A stretch of DNA of 64,000 nt, taken from JAAXHF01 sp963665955 (GTDB lineage: Bacteria > Desulfobacterota > Binatia > Bin18). Positions 24,617-33,755 of the stretch are shown in pieces. The stretch is from assembly GCA_965231765.1 (NCBI GenBank), contig OZ246887.1, positions 3,906,001 to 3,970,000 on the forward strand, given 5' to 3'. The notes below the pieces were generated by a model. That model searched no databases, was not told the DNA's origin, and saw nothing but the letters and a program-made list of their open reading frames with translations. Position numbers and translations under genes: made by a program. The stretch's first letter is position 1. Every line of letters begins with the position of its first letter.

Positions 24617-26257
24617 ATGAAATTCTGGACCCTTATCCTACACATCACCGCTGTTCTTGTGGCGAATCCCTGGTCCATGATCCCATCACAAGCGGCTGAG
24701 AACGACCTCGCGACCCTCCTCAATGGACTTGGGGCAAAAAGCCGCACCCAGATCAGACAGACGATAACAGACCTCGGAACGCTGAACGACCCAGCCGCCC
24801 TACCTGCGCTTGAAGCCTTGGGCGACCGACGTTTGCGGGTCGATGAGGCCGGAGCAGTCTACATCAAAGACGAGGACGGGAGTCTGCGTGCTGCGCTTGG
24901 CGGCCGACTGGCTGAGCGTGCGGCAAGAGACGAGTCACTGCTGCGGACGCCCCGGATAAACAACGCTATCCGGCGAACGCTGGGGCCGATTATCGCTCAA
25001 CTACAGTTGAACGCTCCGGAGACCGCCGTGCGCCTCGCGGCTGTACAGGAACTCACCAAGCGTCCCCGACCGGAGATGACCGGTCCCTTGCAGGCGGCTC
25101 TGGAACGCGAGACGGATCCAGACGTCCGAGAGGCTTTGCGCGTTGCGCTAGCCCAAATGCAGCTACACAGCGAAGACAAAGCTGAGCGTCTGATGGCGAT
25201 TACGGTGATTGGCGACTCGGGCAACCTTGGGTTGCGACCCCAGCTTGAAGCTTTGAGCGCCACACATGAAGACGGATCATTTGTTGAAACCGACCCTGAG
25301 GTGCGCCAAGCTGCCGAGGCAGTCCTGACGAGCTTTGAACGCACCCAATTCCTGATTAATAGCGTTGGGAATCTGTTTTATGGCTTCAGTCTGGGCAGCG
25401 TCCTGCTCTTGGCTGCGCTTGGTCTTGGCATCACGTTTGGTTTAATGGGTGTCATTAATATGGCTCATGGTGAGATGCTGATGCTGGGTGCCTACGCGAC
25501 CTATGTGGTCCAGGGGCTTTTCCAAGACTATATGCCCGGCCTGTTTGACTGGTATTTGCTGGCTGCTATTCCAGCTGCCTTTGGCGTATGTCTCGTCGCC
25601 GGCATGGTGTTAGAGCGGGGGGTTATTCGTTTTTTATATGGCCGTCCGCTTGAGACGCTGCTGGCAACCTGGGGCATTAGTCTGGTCCTGATCCAGAGCG
25701 TTCGGCTGCTTTTTGGCGCGCAAAACGTACAAGTTGCCAATCCAGCTTGGTTATCGGGTGGAACCGAGATTCTGTATGGCGTTGTACTGCCGTACAGTCG
25801 GCTGGCTATTATAGTTTTTGTCTCACTTGTTGTAGGCTTGGTGTGGCTCATCCTGCAGCGCACCCGCCTCGGCTTACAGGTCCGGGCGGTCACCCAAAAT
25901 CGAGCGATGGCAGGCTGTATGGGGATTTCTGCCGCTCGGGTAGACATGTGGACCTTCGGACTGGGGTCAGGCATTGCTGGCTTAGGCGGAGTTGCCCTGT
26001 CTCAGATTGGCAATGTCGGGCCAGAGCTGGGGCGTTTATATATTGTTGATTCCTTTATGGTCGTAGTGCTCGGTGGGGTCGGCAATATTGCTGGTACGGT
26101 GGTGGGGGCACTCGGTCTGGGCTTAGTCAATAAGTTCCTGGAACCCGTCGCTGGAGCGGTGCTGGCAAAGATTGGTGTTCTGATTTTTATCGTGTTATTC
26201 ATCCAGCAACGTCCACAAGGGTTGTTTGCGCTCAAAGGGCGTATGGCAGAAAGTTAA
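24617..26257 (+). CDS. urtB: Urea ABC transporter permease UrtB with HEAT-like N-terminal extension
   Basis: A 546-residue UrtB. After a signal-like segment (residues 5-25) there is an alpha-helical, HEAT-like region of about 230 residues, then a LivH-type permease from about residue 255 with some eight to nine helices (GLGITFGLMGVINMAHGEMLMLGAY is the family hallmark around 270-294). The long extension is normal for UrtB. The ATG at 24617 is weakly supported by ribosome-binding sequence; a TTG 30 bases upstream is possible. Confidence 0.92.
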   Translation: MKFWTLILHITAVLVANPWSMIPSQAAENDLATLLNGLGAKSRTQIRQTITDLGTLNDPAALPALEALGDRRLRVDEAGAVYIKDEDGSLRAALGGRLAERAARDESLLRTPRINNAIRRTLGPIIAQLQLNAPETAVRLAAVQELTKRPRPEMTGPLQAALERETDPDVREALRVALAQMQLHSEDKAERLMAITVIGDSGNLGLRPQLEALSATHEDGSFVETDPEVRQAAEAVLTSFERTQFLINSVGNLFYGFSLGSVLLLAALGLGITFGLMGVINMAHGEMLMLGAYATYVVQGLFQDYMPGLFDWYLLAAIPAAFGVCLVAGMVLERGVIRFLYGRPLETLLATWGISLVLIQSVRLLFGAQNVQVANPAWLSGGTEILYGVVLPYSRLAIIVFVSLVVGLVWLILQRTRLGLQVRAVTQNRAMAGCMGISAARVDMWTFGLGSGIAGLGGVALSQIGNVGPELGRLYIVDSFMVVVLGGVGNIAGTVVGALGLGLVNKFLEPVAGAVLAKIGVLIFIVLFIQQRPQGLFALKGRMAES

Positions 26258-27470
26258 GTTGGTGTCGCCTACTTCCTCCGAGACTTCTTCAGAGTCACTG
26301 ATTGTCCGCTCCGCTCCGCAGCAGACTGGGCCAAGTGAACAGGCTGAACAGGCCGTGCTGGCCGAGCCGACCGGGTCTGGTGTGGCGTCCCTGGTGCGGC
26401 TCCACACCCCGCGCGAGTGGAGTCTGGTCGGATTGTTTGTGTGTCTTGGTGTCGTTGTTATTCCTGTCTTGAATCTCCTGCCGGCTGACTCGGCGCTGCA
26501 CTTCCCCGATTATCTCATCCCGCTGCTGGGCAAGTTTGTGTGTTATGCACTTGTCGCCTTAGCGGTTGATTTGATCTGGGGCTATGCCGGGATTTTGAGC
26601 TTAGGACACGGGGTGTTTTTTGCCCTCGGCGGCTACGCCATGGGCATGTATTTAATGCGGACAATCGGTACGGAAGGGGTGTATCGGAGCGAGTTGCCCG
26701 ACTTCATGGTTTTCCTCGATTGGCAAGCCTTGCCCTGGTATTGGTACGGCTTTAGCAATTTTGGTTTTGCCCTGTTGATGGCCCTGCTGGTGCCAGGTGT
26801 GTTGGCGTATGTATTCGGCTTTTTTGCCTTTCGTTCACGCATTCGAGGCGTGTATTTTTCGATCATTACCCAGGCGCTGACGTATGCCCTGATGCTGCTC
26901 TTTTTTCGGAATGATACCGGCTTTGGCGGGAATAATGGGCTGACCGACTTTAAGCGCATTGTGGGTTTCTCGCTGCAAGAGCAGTCCACCAAGCTCGGCC
27001 TGTATATGATCTCGGTTGCGGTGTTAGTGGCGGCCTACCTGGGCTGTCGCTATCTGGTGGTTTCGAAGCTGGGTCGCGTCTTAACCGCAGTGCGGGATGC
27101 CGAGAGCCGACTCATGTTCTGCGGGTATAATCCGCATAGCTACAAGCTTTTTTTGTGGACGCTGTCGGCCGTCTTATGTGGCTTGGCTGGGGCACTGTAT
27201 GTGCCTCAGGTGGGCATTATTAACCCAAGTGAGATGCAGCCGTCCAACTCGATTGAGATGGCGATTTGGGTTGCCGTCGGCGGGCGTGGTACGCTATCAG
27301 GAGCCTTGCTGGGCGCATTTCTGATAAACGGGGCGAAGAGTTGGTGTACCGCGGCTTTTCCGGATCTGTGGTTATATATCCTTGGGACCGTATTTATTGT
27401 GGTGACCTTGTTTCTGCCGCGCGGAGTGATCGGTTTGTTTCGCTCCAGCGACGAAGCTACTCAGCCCTAA
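26226..27470 (+). CDS. urtC: Urea ABC transporter permease UrtC
   Basis: A 414-residue LivM-type permease with about ten helices; it pairs with UrtB in the membrane. GYAGILSLGHGVFFALGGYAMG, GFGGNNGLTDFK and GMQPSNSIEMAIWVAVGGRGT-like segments mark the family. The frame overlaps the urtB end by 32 bases from a TTG start; a GTG at 26262 just after the urtB stop is an equally good start, because the first 50 residues are not conserved. Confidence 0.92.
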   Translation: MRSKGVWQKVKLVSPTSSETSSESLIVRSAPQQTGPSEQAEQAVLAEPTGSGVASLVRLHTPREWSLVGLFVCLGVVVIPVLNLLPADSALHFPDYLIPLLGKFVCYALVALAVDLIWGYAGILSLGHGVFFALGGYAMGMYLMRTIGTEGVYRSELPDFMVFLDWQALPWYWYGFSNFGFALLMALLVPGVLAYVFGFFAFRSRIRGVYFSIITQALTYALMLLFFRNDTGFGGNNGLTDFKRIVGFSLQEQSTKLGLYMISVAVLVAAYLGCRYLVVSKLGRVLTAVRDAESRLMFCGYNPHSYKLFLWTLSAVLCGLAGALYVPQVGIINPSEMQPSNSIEMAIWVAVGGRGTLSGALLGAFLINGAKSWCTAAFPDLWLYILGTVFIVVTLFLPRGVIGLFRSSDEATQP

Positions 27471-27495
27471 CATCCCTCGTCGTGTGGAGCCTCGC

Positions 27496-28353
27496 ATGAG
27501 TCAGGATATTCAAGAAGAGATAAGAGGTCAGGGTAGCGAGTCGCAAAATAGTGAATCGCAAGGGAGCGAAGCGGTGCTGGCCCACGTTGCCCAGCCTGGC
27601 GTGATTGATACCAGCCACGGGGTCAGCCTGTATATCGAAAATCTCACGGTCAGTTTTGACGGCTTCAAAGCTCTAGACGGGCTGAACTTGTATCTCAATA
27701 CCGGCGAACTACGCTGCATCATTGGCCCCAATGGTGCGGGCAAAACAACACTGATGGATGTCATCACCGGTAAAACGCGGCCTGATGCAGGGACGGTGTT
27801 TTTTGGCAACGCCTTAGATCTGACCCAACTGTCGGAATACCAGATTGCTTTGGCTGGTATTGGCCGTAAGTTTCAACGCCCAACTGTTTTCCAAGGCCAC
27901 ACTGTCTTTGAAAATCTTGAGCTGGCAATGCAGGCCACTAAAAGCGTCTGGCACAGTCTGTTTGCCCGGCTGAGTGGCGAGCAGCAAACGGACATCGAAG
28001 CCACGGCGGAGACAATTGGTCTGCTCGAACAGCTCCACACTCGCGCAGGATTACTGTCGCACGGCCAAAAGCAATGGTTGGAGTTGGGCATGCTGCTGAT
28101 TCAAGACCCTCAGCTGCTCCTCGTTGATGAACCGGTAGCTGGTATGACGCACCAAGAGACGGAACGGACGGCCGAGTTGCTGGTCTCACTTGCTGGTAAG
28201 CACACAGTGGTGGTGGTTGAACACGACATGGAGTTTGTGCGTAGCTTAGCTCGTCAAGTGACTGTTTTGCACGAGGGGCGGGTGCTGGCCGAAGGCAGCA
28301 TGGAAGCCGTGCAGAATGATCCACGGGTGATTGAGGTGTATTTGGGGGCCTGA
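27496..28353 (+). CDS. urtD: Urea ABC transporter ATP-binding protein UrtD
   Basis: A 285-residue LivG-type ATPase. Walker A is GPNGAGKTT near residue 76, the degenerate signature typical of UrtD is LSHGQKQWLELGMLL near residue 187, and Walker B is LLLVDEPVAGM near 206. The first 40 residues are an acidic, serine/glutamine-rich extension. The ATG at 27496 is preferred to a GTG four codons upstream. It lies 25 bp after urtC. Confidence 0.94.
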   Translation: MSQDIQEEIRGQGSESQNSESQGSEAVLAHVAQPGVIDTSHGVSLYIENLTVSFDGFKALDGLNLYLNTGELRCIIGPNGAGKTTLMDVITGKTRPDAGTVFFGNALDLTQLSEYQIALAGIGRKFQRPTVFQGHTVFENLELAMQATKSVWHSLFARLSGEQQTDIEATAETIGLLEQLHTRAGLLSHGQKQWLELGMLLIQDPQLLLVDEPVAGMTHQETERTAELLVSLAGKHTVVVVEHDMEFVRSLARQVTVLHEGRVLAEGSMEAVQNDPRVIEVYLGA

Positions 28354-28365
28354 AGGGCTGCCGCC

Positions 28366-28421
28366 GTGTGGCATGGGCTTCCGGCCCGTGTCTGCTCGGG
28401 GGCAAGATGGGCCTGCCACGT
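28366..28421. repeat. Cloverleaf-type palindromic repeat, copy 2
   Basis: Same orientation and layout as the element at 5600-5655: terminal GTGTGGCA / TGCCACGT, an inner hairpin CATGGGC-ttccg-GCCCGTG, and a GGGCAAGATGGGCC portion. It lies in the 94-bp gap between urtD and urtE. Confidence 0.8.
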
Positions 28422-28447
28422 GGAGACCACGGGAACCAAAAACAGCG

Positions 28448-29143
28448 ATGCTCCGTATCAGCCAGCTCAACCAATATTATGGCGAGAGCCACATCTTATG
28501 GGATGTCGCATTGCACATCCCAGCGGGGTCGTGCACCTGCCTGATGGGGCGCAATGGGGTGGGCAAAACAACCCTCCTCAAAACGGCTATGGGCAGCTTG
28601 CCCATAGCCTCAGGGAGTCTTCAGTTTGAGGACAAGGAGCTGGCCAATCGCCCAGCTGAGCTGCGGGCTCGGCTCGGGATTGGGTATGTCCCGCAGGGCC
28701 GCGAAATTTTTCCGCAGCTGACAGTCGAGGAAAATCTGAGGATCGGTCTACCCGCGCGGCGTGACAAGAGCTGGTCTATTCCGGAGTCCGTGTTTAATTT
28801 TTTTCCGGCCTTACAACAAATGTTAGGCCGCCGGGGCGGAGACCTGTCAGGCGGGCAGCAACAGCAGCTGGCCATTGGTCGGGCCTTAGCGATTGATCCG
28901 AAGCTCCTTATTCTCGACGAACCAACGGAAGGTATTCAGCCCAATATTGTACAGGAGATTGGTGATATCTTGCTCCGGCTCAACCGAGAACAAAAGCTGA
29001 CTATTTTATTGGTCGAACAAAAATTGCCTTTTGCCCGTCGGGTGGCGGATGCGTTTGCGGTGATGGAGAAGGGCAGTGTGGTCGCCACGGGAGCAATGAC
29101 GGACTTGACGGATGAGATCATTCGTCGCCATTTGTCTGTGTAA
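28448..29143 (+). CDS. urtE: Urea ABC transporter ATP-binding protein UrtE
   Basis: A 231-residue LivF-type ATPase, the second of the UrtDE pair. Walker A is GRNGVGKTT near residue 37, the signature LSGGQQQQLAIGRAL near 136, and Walker B LLILDEPTEGIQPNIV near 156, the last being characteristic of UrtE. The frame is open upstream into the palindromic repeat, but the ATG at 28448 begins the family sequence (MLRISQLNQYYGESHIL). ureA follows after 39 bp. Confidence 0.94.
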   Translation: MLRISQLNQYYGESHILWDVALHIPAGSCTCLMGRNGVGKTTLLKTAMGSLPIASGSLQFEDKELANRPAELRARLGIGYVPQGREIFPQLTVEENLRIGLPARRDKSWSIPESVFNFFPALQQMLGRRGGDLSGGQQQQLAIGRALAIDPKLLILDEPTEGIQPNIVQEIGDILLRLNREQKLTILLVEQKLPFARRVADAFAVMEKGSVVATGAMTDLTDEIIRRHLSV

Positions 29144-29182
29144 ACCAGCGGCGTATGTATTGAGATATTGAGGACGAGCGAT

Positions 29183-29506
29183 ATGCACTTTACTCCCCAC
29201 GAGCAAGAAAAGCTGATGATCTACCTGGCCGCCCAGCTGGCCCGCGAGCGACAGGCGCGTGGGCTCAAGTTGAATTACCCCGAGTCTGTGGCGCTGATTA
29301 CGAGCGCTATTCTGGAAGGCGCCCGGGACGGCCAATCGGTTGCCCAGCTGATGTCGTACGGAGCAACAATTCTGAGCCGTGAGGATGTGATGGACGGGGT
29401 GGCCGAGATGATTGATCTGGTCCAAGTTGAAGCCACGTTTCCGGACGGTACAAAATTAGTCAGCGTGCATCAGCCGATTCGCGAGGCAGTAAGGGAGACG
29501 ACATGA
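29183..29506 (+). CDS. ureA: Urease gamma subunit
   Basis: A 107-residue UreA (usual 100). HFTPHEQEKLMIYLAAQLARER at the start, LNYPESVALI near 36 and VQVEATFPDGTKLV near 80 identify it. It overlaps ureC by four bases (ATGA). Position directly after urtE couples uptake and hydrolysis of urea in one transcript. Confidence 0.96.
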   Translation: MHFTPHEQEKLMIYLAAQLARERQARGLKLNYPESVALITSAILEGARDGQSVAQLMSYGATILSREDVMDGVAEMIDLVQVEATFPDGTKLVSVHQPIREAVRETT

Positions 29507-31221
29507 GTCGAACGATTGGACGGCGACAGTATGCCGAAATGTTTGGGCCGACAGTTGGCGATCGGGTACGTTTGGCTGATACGGATTTATTGATCGAGAT
29601 TGAACGCGACTACACGGTCTACGGCGATGAGGTCAAGTTTGGTGGCGGCAAGGTCATTCGGGATGGCATGGGCCAATCACCCACCCAGACCTCCGCCCAA
29701 GGGGCACCAGACTTGGTGATTACGAATGCCACGGTGGTTGATCACTGGGGCATCGTCAAAGCTGACGTCGGAGTCAAAGACGGCCGTATCTGTGGCATTG
29801 GTAAAGCCGGCAATCCGCTGCTGATGGATGGTGTGTCGCCAGAGCTGGTCATTGGTCCGGGCACCGAGGTGCTGGCCGGAGAAGGCAAGATCCTGACTGC
29901 GGGCGGAATTGATGCCCATATTCATTTTATCTGTCCGCAACAGATCACCGAAGCCTTGGCGTCGGGCATCACCAGCATGTTTGGTGGCGGGACTGGCCCG
30001 GCAACTGGTACCAACGCCACAACCTGCACGCCCGGAGCGTGGAATATTGCCCGGATGCTCGAATCGATTGAAGCCTTTCCCATGAACCTGGGTTTTCTGG
30101 CCAAGGGCAACGCCTCGCGTCCCGAGGCGCTGCGTGAGCAACTCGAAGCCGGCGCAATGGGACTGAAACTCCACGAAGACTGGGGCTCGACTCCGGCGGC
30201 TATTGATTGTGCGCTGTCAGTGGCCGACGAATATGATGTCCAGGTTGCTATCCATACTGATACCTTGAACGAGACGGGTTTTGTTGAGGATACGATTGCG
30301 GCGTTCAAAAACCGCACGATCCATACTTACCATACCGAAGGGGCCGGCGGTGGGCATGCGCCGGACATTATCAAGGTGTGCGGATTTCCCAACGTCCTGC
30401 CGTCTTCCACCAATCCGACCCGGCCATTTACCGTCAACACGATTGACGAACACCTCGACATGTTGATGGTGTGCCACCACCTTGACCCTGGTGTGCCGGA
30501 AGATGTGGCCTTTGCCGAGTCACGCATCCGGCCCGAAACGATTGCAGCCGAAGATGTATTGCACGACTTGGGCGCATTCAGCATGATGGCTTCCGACTCC
30601 CAAGCCATGGGCCGGGTTGGCGAGGTCATTCTGCGCACCTGGCAGACCGCTCACAAAATGAGAGTCCAGCGCGGGCGCTTGCCTGAAGAGACCGGCCAGA
30701 ACGATAATTTTCGGGTCAAACGCTATATTGCCAAATATACGATTAACCCGGCGTTAACGCATGGCATTGCCCATCACGTCGGCTCGATTGAGGTTGGCAA
30801 GTTGGCCGACCTCGTCTTATGGGAGCCCAAATTTTTTGGTGTCAAACCAGAAATCATCCTAAAAGGTGGCTTTATTGCCTGGGCGGCGATGGGCGATCCC
30901 AACGCGTCCATTCCGACTCCGCAGCCTGTTTTTGGTCGGCCGATGTTTGGCCATTTTGGCCGCGCGCCAGCAAGTCTGTCGCTCAGTTTTGTTTCCCAGG
31001 CAGCCTATGAAAACGGCCTTGCCCAGCAGCTCGGACTGCAAAAGCAGCTGGTGCCAGTCCGGAACTGTCGTAATGTGGGCAAAAAAGATCTGATTCATAA
31101 TCAGCTGCTGCCGCACATTGAGGTCAATCCCGAGACATATGAGGTCAAGGCCGACGGCCAGATTCTGACCTGTGAGCCAGCCAGTGTGCTGCCGATGGCG
31201 CAACGATATTTTTTGTTTTAG
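29503..31221 (+). CDS. ureC: Urease alpha (catalytic) subunit
   Basis: A 572-residue UreC, full length (usual 565-575). All active-site features are visible: HIHFICPQQ (nickel ligands) near 137, the carbamylated lysine in GLKLHEDWG near 222, nickel-binding histidines in IHTDTLNETGFVEDT and YHTEGAGGGHAPD, the flap VCHHLD near 325, and SDSQAMGR near 366. It hydrolyses urea to ammonia and carbamate. No ureB lies between ureA and ureC; the beta subunit is encoded in the divergent operon. Confidence 0.97.
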   Translation: MSRTIGRRQYAEMFGPTVGDRVRLADTDLLIEIERDYTVYGDEVKFGGGKVIRDGMGQSPTQTSAQGAPDLVITNATVVDHWGIVKADVGVKDGRICGIGKAGNPLLMDGVSPELVIGPGTEVLAGEGKILTAGGIDAHIHFICPQQITEALASGITSMFGGGTGPATGTNATTCTPGAWNIARMLESIEAFPMNLGFLAKGNASRPEALREQLEAGAMGLKLHEDWGSTPAAIDCALSVADEYDVQVAIHTDTLNETGFVEDTIAAFKNRTIHTYHTEGAGGGHAPDIIKVCGFPNVLPSSTNPTRPFTVNTIDEHLDMLMVCHHLDPGVPEDVAFAESRIRPETIAAEDVLHDLGAFSMMASDSQAMGRVGEVILRTWQTAHKMRVQRGRLPEETGQNDNFRVKRYIAKYTINPALTHGIAHHVGSIEVGKLADLVLWEPKFFGVKPEIILKGGFIAWAAMGDPNASIPTPQPVFGRPMFGHFGRAPASLSLSFVSQAAYENGLAQQLGLQKQLVPVRNCRNVGKKDLIHNQLLPHIEVNPETYEVKADGQILTCEPASVLPMAQRYFLF

Positions 31222-31263
31222 AATGTTCTTCACTGTGGCAGCAGGGATACGGGGAGATGAGCT

Positions 31264-31725
31264 ATGATTCAAGCACGTAAACTTGGTCATGTCGTACTAA
31301 AAGTCCGTGATGTGCAGCAATCGAAAGCATTTTACACTGGGGTGTTGGGCCTACGGGTGGCTTATGAAGATAGCCAGCGCAACGCAGTCTTTCTCAGCTT
31401 CGGCACTGAGCATCACGAGCTGGGTTTGTTTCAATTAGCGACTGGGGAGTCGCCTGAGGCAGCCCAGCCGGGCCTGCACCATATGGCCTGGCAACTGGGC
31501 AGCTTTGCTGAGTTGCAGGCCGCGCATCAAGAATTGCTCGCATTGGGGATCGCCGTAGATGCCACGATAGAACACAACGTCACCCGGAGTGTGTATTTTC
31601 CAGATCCGGACGGGAACCGGGTCGAGTTATACTGCGATATGGTGGCCAACGGTTTTGAAGCGATGCAAACGATTGGTCCGGTGAGTAAGCCTCTGGATAT
31701 TGAGACAGGCAAGCTGCGCGAATGA
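31264..31725 (+). CDS. VOC-superfamily protein (glyoxalase/extradiol dioxygenase-like)
   Basis: A 153-residue vicinal-oxygen-chelate protein. Two beta-alpha-beta-beta-beta modules are seen: LGHVVLKVRDVQQSKAFYTGVLG at 8-30 and LHHMAWQLGSFAELQAAH near 73. Candidate metal ligands are the first His (near 10), the His of LHH, and Glu in NRVELYCD near 121. The sequence resembles catechol 2,3-dioxygenase-like single-domain proteins, but the substrate cannot be told. It lies 42 bp after ureC and marks the end of the urea region. Confidence 0.82.
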   Translation: MIQARKLGHVVLKVRDVQQSKAFYTGVLGLRVAYEDSQRNAVFLSFGTEHHELGLFQLATGESPEAAQPGLHHMAWQLGSFAELQAAHQELLALGIAVDATIEHNVTRSVYFPDPDGNRVELYCDMVANGFEAMQTIGPVSKPLDIETGKLRE

Positions 31726-31860
31726 GCGACCTGTCTTCATGCAATGAGGGTTGGCACTCTACGAGGTAATCAGGAAGTTCACAAAGCTCAGAACGTTCCT
31801 CGTTCAAGGACGTCCCCCCAGTCCTCCCGAGCGGATATATACGAATAGTTAGACCGAAAG

Positions 31861-32091
31861 TTAAGCGGAAAGGGCCAGAGTCTTGGCAACTGCATCTGGC
31901 AACTCGACGGGAACGAAAGAGTCTGCTGGGTACAGATAGTCTTCCCCTGATTCGTCGATGACTCGAAGATAGCCTTCCTGGGATGCTTCCCGATCAGGCA
32001 ATACTTGATAGATCTTACGAACCTCTAGATCGTCACAATCGGCGTTTCCTACGCAAAGGACAAATTCTGGTTGAGATTTTTTTCGTTTCAT
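31861..32091 (-). CDS. Small hypothetical protein, SH3-like, near the methyltransferase
   Basis: A 76-residue acidic protein starting at an ATG at 32091 (MKRKKSQPEFVLCVGNADC). The pattern of alternating strands (LEVRKIYQVLPD, YLRVIDESGEDYLYP) suggests a small beta-barrel as in several uncharacterised proteins found next to other genes of mobile origin. I do not recognise a function. It is on the same strand as, and about 100 bp downstream of, the DNA methyltransferase. Confidence 0.55.
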   Translation of the reverse strand: MKRKKSQPEFVLCVGNADCDDLEVRKIYQVLPDREASQEGYLRVIDESGEDYLYPADSFVPVELPDAVAKTLALSA

Positions 32092-32188
32092 ATCCCCTCG
32101 TCCAAGAATCGTTTGATCTTGAGTCCCCTCTTTCCAATACCATGCGCTTCGTACCAATGTAACTCAGCTCGCCGAACCCGACCACTCC

Positions 32189-33706
32189 TCAGACGGACCG
32201 TCGCCACGCCTTTACGCTTGCGCCAGCGGCCTGGGCCAGTTGTTCATCGATCATGGCTGGTGTGATTTCCCCGCACTGTGTGGCCCACTCCCCGAGAGTC
32301 ATTAGGGTCGCCCGGCTTGGATATTTCATGAGCCTGAGGTCTGTTGCATTGACCTGGGTGTGGCCATTAAATCGACGAAAATTCTCGTCAACAGCGGTTG
32401 TGTTCAGGAAGACGGCAAGGCCCTGAGCAAGGCGTTCAGGCAAGCCCTGTTTGCGCTCGTGAAACACATTAAGGTGGTTCTCAAAGCCAAGCCGCTCAGC
32501 TCCGGAAAAACAGTGTGGCTGCACCACACTCGCCACAACCCGTCGTTTCTCTTCTTTTGAGGAAAAGCGGCGTACCACGCAATACCATCCGTTTGGATAC
32601 AGCCATTTCTCGGTGTTGGCATTATGCACAATAGCGTTCGGTTTCTTTACGTCAGGCTTCGGCCACTGCGTGTTGTGTCCAGTGAAGTGACCAGGATAGA
32701 GCAGTGGGACGGTCCCCTGCTCAGGCATATCACGCAGGTACTCTTTGAGACGAAAATCTACGACAGGACCAGTCGATACGCTGATTCCAATGTCACTCAA
32801 CGAGGAGTGAACAGCTGGCGATCTCTCAAGGGCATTCTGTCCGGGCGAGGGCGGGATATGGATAAACCGCTCGTGGTCATCCGGACAGACAATACGCTCA
32901 AAAGGGTGTGTGTAGGTCTGTACATCGGTGAAACTATTATCAGTCGAGGTCGTCACCGTCACCTCGTCGTGCGGTGCGCCTCGCTCACACATGATGATAA
33001 CGTTTTCTTGCAGGACGGCATCATCTTTGAAAGCCGTGTTCCGCGAGGCGAACAAATGGAGATGGCGGATTGTCGCGCGCTCCAGAACAAACTCGCGAAA
33101 GGGCCGATAGTACGGACCGTTGCAGAAGCTGCGGGGGATGATGGCGACAAGCTGACCGCGGTTTTCAAGCAGAGCGAGGGACAAGGCGACAAAAGCTGAA
33201 TAGAGATTAACGGTCTCAATACCAGCTCTCCGCAATGCGGCACGGTAGGCAGAATCGCTCCGTATCTTCTTGTACGGTGGGTTCAGGATGGCATGCGTAA
33301 AAGGGGGGAGAGGTGGGACAAACAGGCTTCCACACATTGACTGAACCGCAGTTTCTATGAAGTCGCCTCCCCTGATATTTGAGACAATATCGAGATGCCG
33401 CCTGTATTCCCCGAGCGTCTTGTGCAAATAGGGGTGCAGGGACCCGTCAAGCTCGAAAGCCTCAACTGTGACCTGCTGGTAATCAAGGCCGCCAGAAGCC
33501 CATCTTTCGAGAAAAGCAGCAGTCAGAGAGCCGATCCCGGCTCCGGCATCAAGCAGGTGGCAGGTGCGGTGCGGTGTTTGAGTAAACAGCCCAGCCATAA
33601 ACTGAGCTGTGCTCGCTGGCGTGAAAAATTGACCGAATTGTGCCTTCCTCTTCGCATCGGTGGCTTTTGATACTTCAAGCCGAGACTGTTCCACTTCTGA
33701 TAGCAA
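32189..33706 (-). CDS. Adenine-specific DNA methyltransferase (Eco57I/BsuBI-like), orphan
   Basis: A protein of about 505 residues related to the N6-adenine methyltransferases of type II systems. The opening KATDAKRKAQFGQFFTP is characteristic, the AdoMet-binding motif DAGAGIGS is at about 53-60 and the catalytic NPPY at about 142-145. The C-terminal half should hold a target-recognition domain. The frame is open up to 33880 inside the toxin gene, but a TTG at 33706 with a GGAG site begins the family sequence. I find no restriction endonuclease beside it, so it may be an orphan methylase or a remnant of a restriction system. Confidence 0.8.
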   Translation of the reverse strand: MLSEVEQSRLEVSKATDAKRKAQFGQFFTPASTAQFMAGLFTQTPHRTCHLLDAGAGIGSLTAAFLERWASGGLDYQQVTVEAFELDGSLHPYLHKTLGEYRRHLDIVSNIRGGDFIETAVQSMCGSLFVPPLPPFTHAILNPPYKKIRSDSAYRAALRRAGIETVNLYSAFVALSLALLENRGQLVAIIPRSFCNGPYYRPFREFVLERATIRHLHLFASRNTAFKDDAVLQENVIIMCERGAPHDEVTVTTSTDNSFTDVQTYTHPFERIVCPDDHERFIHIPPSPGQNALERSPAVHSSLSDIGISVSTGPVVDFRLKEYLRDMPEQGTVPLLYPGHFTGHNTQWPKPDVKKPNAIVHNANTEKWLYPNGWYCVVRRFSSKEEKRRVVASVVQPHCFSGAERLGFENHLNVFHERKQGLPERLAQGLAVFLNTTAVDENFRRFNGHTQVNATDLRLMKYPSRATLMTLGEWATQCGEITPAMIDEQLAQAAGASVKAWRRSV

Positions 33707-33755
33707 TTGGGTGGCTCCGAATATTGCGCTTCCATGCTTATGGTATGTCGGACCT

